A program made the translations under genes and the position numbers. From contig CAMBQS010000130.1 of assembly GCA_945870015.1 (NCBI GenBank), positions 1 through 8,665 of the forward strand: a stretch of DNA of 8,665 nt, in the 5' to 3' direction. Below the pieces are notes generated by a model. The model was not told the DNA's origin, ran no database searches, and saw only the letters and a program-made list of their open reading frames with translations. The stretch is from Desulfocicer vacuolatum DSM 3385 (lineage in GTDB: Bacteria > Desulfobacterota > Desulfobacteria > Desulfobacterales > SURF-7). Positions 5,225-8,665 of this stretch are shown here, piece after piece; position 1 is the first letter of the stretch; each line of letters starts with the position of its first letter.

Positions 5225-6094
5225 ATGCATTACGAAGGCAATGTTATCAGACCCCCCAGTGAAGCATATAGTATTTTGTTGCAAGCGACTGTAGGGTGTT
5301 CTCACAATAAATGCACTTTCTGCGGCGCATATAAAGGTGAACGGTTTACAATCAAACATGATGACATCATCATGGAAGACATTCACTTTGCATCCAAACA
5401 CTTCAGAAACCAGAACCGCCTCTTTATCTGTGATGGGGATGCACTGATTATCCCGCAAAAGCGCTTATTGAATATCCTGATGGAAATTGAAAAGCAACTT
5501 CCCTGGGTGAACCGCGTAGGGGTCTATGCAAACACCAAAAGCCTGAAAATGAAGTCCATCGAGGAGTTGATTGAACTCAGAAAGCACGGGCTGGGAATTG
5601 CCTATATGGGACTTGAAACCGGTGATGATGAAACGCTGAAGGCAATCAACAAAGGCGCCGGCCCGGAACGAATGATCGAGATGGGGCAAAAAGTAAAACA
5701 GGCCGGTATCAAACTGTCTGTTACCGTGCTTCTGGGAATTGCCGGAAGAGAAAATTCAGACAAGCACGCAAAAGAAACCGGCCGGGTTCTCTCTGCAATC
5801 GATCCGGATTATGTCGGAGCCCTCAGTCTGATGCTGATACCGGGCACACCCCTTTTTCATGAATATGAAGCCGGAACATTTCCAATTCTGGAACCAATCG
5901 AAACCCTGCGTGAATTGAGAACCATGATCGACCATACCAATCTCTCCGATGGCCTCTTTCATGCGAACCATGCATCCAATTATTTGCCGATCAGAGCGCA
6001 TCTGCCTCAGGATAAAAACTCAACCCTTGGATTGATCGATGAAGCCATATCCGGAAATATCGCCCTGAAACCAGAATACCTGAGGGCATTATAA
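5225..6094 (+). CDS. Radical SAM protein with CX4CX2C cluster motif
   Basis: This 289-residue protein has an Elp3/MiaB/NifB-type radical SAM core. The likely 4Fe-4S ligands are C25, C30 and C33 in GCSHNKCTFCGAYKG. That spacing is CX4CX2C, one residue longer between the first two cysteines than the canonical CX3CX2C. Further SAM-site features are FICDGDALII around 67-76 (a GGE-like strand end) and GLETGDDETL in the middle (SAM ribose/carboxylate region). No B12-binding, TRAM or second cluster domain is attached, so it is a minimal radical SAM enzyme. The reaction is unknown. Start: ATG with a strong AGGAG (5215-5219) five bases upstream. Transketolase follows after 111 bp on the same strand and may share its transcript, though a metabolic link is not evident. 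Confidence 0.85.
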   Translation: MHYEGNVIRPPSEAYSILLQATVGCSHNKCTFCGAYKGERFTIKHDDIIMEDIHFASKHFRNQNRLFICDGDALIIPQKRLLNILMEIEKQLPWVNRVGVYANTKSLKMKSIEELIELRKHGLGIAYMGLETGDDETLKAINKGAGPERMIEMGQKVKQAGIKLSVTVLLGIAGRENSDKHAKETGRVLSAIDPDYVGALSLMLIPGTPLFHEYEAGTFPILEPIETLRELRTMIDHTNLSDGLFHANHASNYLPIRAHLPQDKNSTLGLIDEAISGNIALKPEYLRAL

Positions 6095-6205
6095 TAATCA
6101 TGGACATCCGGATATTTTTTTTCACATGGGGTATCCAGCTTACCGAAATCCAGAGAGAAACCAAAGAAACCATTTGAAATGGAACATTTGAAGGAGAAGT
6201 AGCTC

Positions 6206-8227
6206 ATGAATAACAACGGCTCTGAAAGCCAGACGAAATTAGACAATCTATGCATCAATACAATCCGTACCCTGTCCATGGATGCGATCCAGAAAGCAAA
6301 TTCCGGTCATCCCGGAGCCCCCATGGGTCTGGCACCCGCAGCATATGTATTATGGACACGGGTATTAAAGCACAACCCGGCCAACCCGGATTGGCTGGAT
6401 AGAGACCGGTTTGTTCTTTCCGGAGGTCATGCGTCGATGCTTTTATACAGCCTTCTGTATCTCACCGGTTATTCACTCAGCCTTGAGGACATAAAAAGCT
6501 TCCGGCAATGGGGAAGCAAAACACCAGGCCATCCGGAATTCGGGCATACTCAAGGAGTGGAAACAACCACAGGGCCATTGGGCCAGGGGGTTGCCAACGG
6601 AGTTGGAATGGCGATGGCGGAACGCCACCTGGCTTCCCGTTTTAACCTTCCCGGACACGAAATTGTCAATCACTTCACCTATACCATGTGTGGAGATGGT
6701 GATATGATGGAGGGGATTACATCTGAGGCAGCCTCTCTTGCCGGACATCTGGGATTAGGCAGGTTGATCTGTATTTATGACGACAACAACATCTCCATAG
6801 AAGGAAAAACAGACATCACCTTTTCCGAAGATGTTGCAACACGATTTAAAGCCTATAACTGGCAGGTGCTCACCGTTGAAGACGGGAACGATACGGATGC
6901 CATATTCACTGCCTTCCATTCCGCCAAATCAGAAACCGGAAAACCTTCTCTTATTATTCTGAAAACCCATATTGCTTTTGGAAGCCCGAATAAGCAGGAT
7001 ACGGCAGATGCTCATGGCTCACCACTCGGAGTAGAGGAAATCCGCCTGACAAAAGAATGCCTTCAATGGAAAAATGAAGAACCCTTTTGTGTTCCGGAAG
7101 AAGCATTGACTCATTTTCGAAAATGCCTGGAAAGCGGAAAAAATTCAGAAAATGAATGGAAGAAAAAATTCCAGGCATACAAAGAAGCCTATCCGGAGAT
7201 AACCGACCAATGGGTCAATGCAATGAGTGGATTTCTGCCGGAAGGCTGGGATAGCGAAATTCCCCTTTTTTCTTCCAAAGATACACCCATGGCAACACGC
7301 GCTGCATCCGGAAAGGTTCTCAATGCAATTGCAAAAAAACTTCCAACCCTGATCGGTGGATCAGCCGACCTTGCGCCATCCAACAAAACCTATCTTGAAT
7401 TTTCCCATGAATTTCAGAAAAACAGCTATGATGGCCGCAATATCCGGTTTGGGGTAAGAGAGCACGCAATGGGCGGAATCATGAGCGGGATGTTTCTTCA
7501 CAATGGTCTGCGGCCCTATGGCGGAACGTTCCTGGTTTTTGCAGATTATATCCGGCCGTCCATACGGGTAGCAAGCCTGATGAAACTTCCACTCATCTAT
7601 GTTTTCACACATGACAGTATTGCGGTTGGAGAAGACGGCCCGACACATCAACCTGTCGAACAGATCGCATCTCTCCGCATCATCCCCAATCTCACGGTGA
7701 TCCGGCCTGCTGATGCCAACGAAACCGCAGATGCCTGGCGCCAGGCTATCAAAACATCGGATGGCCCAATTGCATTGATTCTGAGCCGGCAGAAGCTTCC
7801 GATACTGGATCGTGTAGACGCGGATAATACAAATAACCTGTCCAATGGAGCCTATATTATCAAAGATTGTATCGGGCAACCGGATATTATTCTGATTGCA
7901 ACCGGTTCGGAAGTTCATATTGCAATTGAAGCCGGAAATATTCTGGCTGGAAAAGGCATTTCTGCAAGGATTGTCAGCATGCCGAGTTGGGAGCTGTTTG
8001 AAAAAAGATCGGAGAGCTATAAGAAAACCATCTTTCCACCGAACATTACCAGCAGAATTGCCATTGAAGCAGGGCATCCAATCGGCTGGAGAAAATATGT
8101 GGGGGATAAAGGTGCGGTTATCGGCATAAACCATTTTGGTTCATCCGCCCCTGGCGCAACCAACATGAAAAAATTTGGATTCACTGCGGATAAGATCGTT
8201 GAAAAAGCGTTGGAGCTTCTGAAATAG
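6206..8227 (+). CDS. tkt: Transketolase
   Basis: This 673-residue thiamine-diphosphate enzyme moves two-carbon ketol units between sugar phosphates in the non-oxidative pentose phosphate pathway (xylulose-5-P with ribose-5-P or erythrose-4-P). Its length is normal (E. coli TktA is 663). Motifs in the N-terminal ThDP domain: SGHPGAPMGLA (33-43), GPLGQG (123-128), and GDGDMMEG (163-170) leading to DDNNIS (192-197), the cofactor and metal site. The pyrimidine-binding domain carries GSADLAPSN and FGVREHAM, with the catalytic glutamate at 419. A transketolase C-terminal domain ends the protein (IATGSEVHIA onward). AAGGAG at 6191-6196 lies 9 bases before the ATG. The gene ends before a convergent, hairpin-rich intergenic region. 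No truncation is seen. It is in line with the radical SAM gene upstream. Confidence 0.97.
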   Translation: MNNNGSESQTKLDNLCINTIRTLSMDAIQKANSGHPGAPMGLAPAAYVLWTRVLKHNPANPDWLDRDRFVLSGGHASMLLYSLLYLTGYSLSLEDIKSFRQWGSKTPGHPEFGHTQGVETTTGPLGQGVANGVGMAMAERHLASRFNLPGHEIVNHFTYTMCGDGDMMEGITSEAASLAGHLGLGRLICIYDDNNISIEGKTDITFSEDVATRFKAYNWQVLTVEDGNDTDAIFTAFHSAKSETGKPSLIILKTHIAFGSPNKQDTADAHGSPLGVEEIRLTKECLQWKNEEPFCVPEEALTHFRKCLESGKNSENEWKKKFQAYKEAYPEITDQWVNAMSGFLPEGWDSEIPLFSSKDTPMATRAASGKVLNAIAKKLPTLIGGSADLAPSNKTYLEFSHEFQKNSYDGRNIRFGVREHAMGGIMSGMFLHNGLRPYGGTFLVFADYIRPSIRVASLMKLPLIYVFTHDSIAVGEDGPTHQPVEQIASLRIIPNLTVIRPADANETADAWRQAIKTSDGPIALILSRQKLPILDRVDADNTNNLSNGAYIIKDCIGQPDIILIATGSEVHIAIEAGNILAGKGISARIVSMPSWELFEKRSESYKKTIFPPNITSRIAIEAGHPIGWRKYVGDKGAVIGINHFGSSAPGATNMKKFGFTADKIVEKALELLK

Positions 8228-8231
8228 ACCC

Positions 8232-8248
8232 AATCTGAAATACAGATT
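8232..8248 (+). terminator. Small hairpin after transketolase
   Basis: AATCTG-AAATA-CAGATT has 6-bp perfect arms and starts 5 bases after the transketolase stop. It is followed by TCTTCC, a weak pyrimidine tail. It may help end the transketolase transcript, but the stem is short and AT-rich. Confidence 0.3.
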
Positions 8249-8254
8249 TCTTCC

Positions 8255-8294
8255 ATGATCGCAGGATAACGGATTCCAGTAACCCTGCGATCAT
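8255..8294. terminator. Perfect 11-bp inverted repeat between convergent genes (candidate bidirectional terminator)
   Basis: ATGATCGCAGG (8255-8265) is inverted perfectly as CCTGCGATCAT (8284-8294) around an 18-base loop. It lies between transketolase (plus) and the unknown gene ending at 8337 (minus), the usual place for a shared terminator. Neither side has a real T-tract, so it is not a textbook intrinsic terminator. It could instead stabilise the 3' ends of both messages or be a repeat unit. Confidence 0.5.
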
Positions 8295-8301
8295 CCCCAA
8301 A

Positions 8302-8321
8302 TCATTCCGCCTATGGAATGA
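8302..8321 (-). terminator. Third hairpin, TCATTCC-N6-GGAATGA, downstream of the right-edge gene
   Basis: Arms of 7 bp are perfect around a 6-base loop. Read on the minus strand it lies 15 bp past the TAA of the right-edge gene and is followed by TTTGGGG, a very short T-run. A weak terminator for that gene is the simplest reading. Confidence 0.35.
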
Positions 8322-8336
8322 AAAAATACTTTCCGG

Positions 8337-8665
8337 TTATGCTTTAAACATCTGCCGTATCTTCTCCATTCGATTCCGGGCATGATAATAATCTCTCGTA
8401 TTGGACAGGGCCATCAAATGTTTGGAAACTTCCTCAGGATGTTCGCCGCGTCCCCGTAAAAGAGCCTGATACCAATGGGGCAATATATTATGATAACATT
8501 CCGTTAGATCGGATGAATGGCTGCGGATCAGCGCGGCCTTCCAGTCAACAATTCCATGAAAATTTTCCCCTTCATCCGCCTGATCAAAGGAATTTAGATA
8601 ATCTGCTAAATTTTGAATCACCTGCTTTCGTAAGGTTCGATACCTGGAAATCGGACGAATCCAGA
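8337..8665 (-). CDS. Unrecognised protein, C-terminal part (runs off right edge)
   Basis: A minus-strand frame ends at TAA (8339..8337) and is open to the window edge, giving about 108 residues. A GTG at 8621 could serve as a start but has no Shine-Dalgarno. The codons upstream of it (WIRPISRYRTLRKQ) read as continuous protein, so a longer gene cut by the edge is more likely. The visible part is soluble, mostly helical in appearance, and rich in His, Arg and aromatic residues (for example NILPHWYQALLRGRGEHPEE). It ends in a basic helix (ARNRMEKIRQMFKA). There is no membrane segment or motif I recognise, so I assign no function. It converges on transketolase. Confidence 0.6.
   Translation of the reverse strand, partial: WIRPISRYRTLRKQVIQNLADYLNSFDQADEGENFHGIVDWKAALIRSHSSDLTECYHNILPHWYQALLRGRGEHPEEVSKHLMALSNTRDYYHARNRMEKIRQMFKA

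Noticed and set aside
6110..6136. GGATA...TATCC pair with a T8 run, as a terminator after the radical SAM gene
   Set aside because: Arms are only 5 bp and the T-run falls inside the loop, not after the stem.
7361..8134. Long 257-codon open frame antisense to transketolase
   Set aside because: It lies wholly opposite a clear transketolase coding region, has no family resemblance, and is a codon-bias shadow.

Overview
The window looks like a chromosomal segment of a moderately AT-rich Gram-negative bacterium. The type IV pilus genes, the membrane-anchored TPR protein, the PfkB sugar/nucleoside kinase and the overall style fit a deltaproteobacterium (Desulfobacterota, perhaps Desulfobacterales). 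That placement is inference: there is no rRNA or other phylogenetic marker here. I see no insertion sequence, CRISPR array, tRNA, prophage or obvious defence system.

Layout, left to right. (1) Positions 1-1345, minus strand: a small XRE-type helix-turn-helix protein, then pilM, then the first 27 codons of pilN, which runs off the left edge. The three genes are tightly packed (9-bp gap, then a 4-bp ATGA overlap) and start a type IV pilus assembly operon. (2) 1346-1980: a 635-bp stretch with no convincing gene. It holds a symmetrical dyad just upstream of the HTH gene, a very AT-rich block (about 15% GC by hand count over 1481-1600) with several palindromes, and a more GC-balanced island (about 1795-1975) with short open frames on both strands that may be a relic or a dispersed repeat. 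(3) 1981-4956, minus strand: four genes read in the order metallophosphoesterase, secreted double-SH3b protein, PfkB-family kinase, YfgM-like TPR membrane protein. The first three are closely spaced; the TPR gene may also have its own promoter. (4) 4957-5224: a divergent intergenic region with a coding-like open frame of unknown origin and two dyads. (5) 5225-8227, plus strand: a radical SAM protein with a CX4CX2C cluster motif, then a full-length transketolase. (6) 8228-8336: a convergent intergenic region with three consecutive hairpins. (7) 8337-8665, minus strand: the C-terminal part of an unrecognised protein that runs off the right edge.

How the genes work together: HTH-pilM-pilN belong to type IV pilus biogenesis, with the HTH protein a plausible local regulator. 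Transketolase serves the non-oxidative pentose phosphate pathway. The phosphatase/SH3b/kinase/TPR cluster mixes nucleotide or protein phosphate chemistry with cell-envelope functions, and no single shared pathway is obvious. Most of the window is ordinary core-genome content. The items most worth a second look are the dyad before the HTH-pil operon, the AT-rich palindromic block with the adjacent island, the dyad before the radical SAM gene, and the unusual cysteine spacing of that enzyme.
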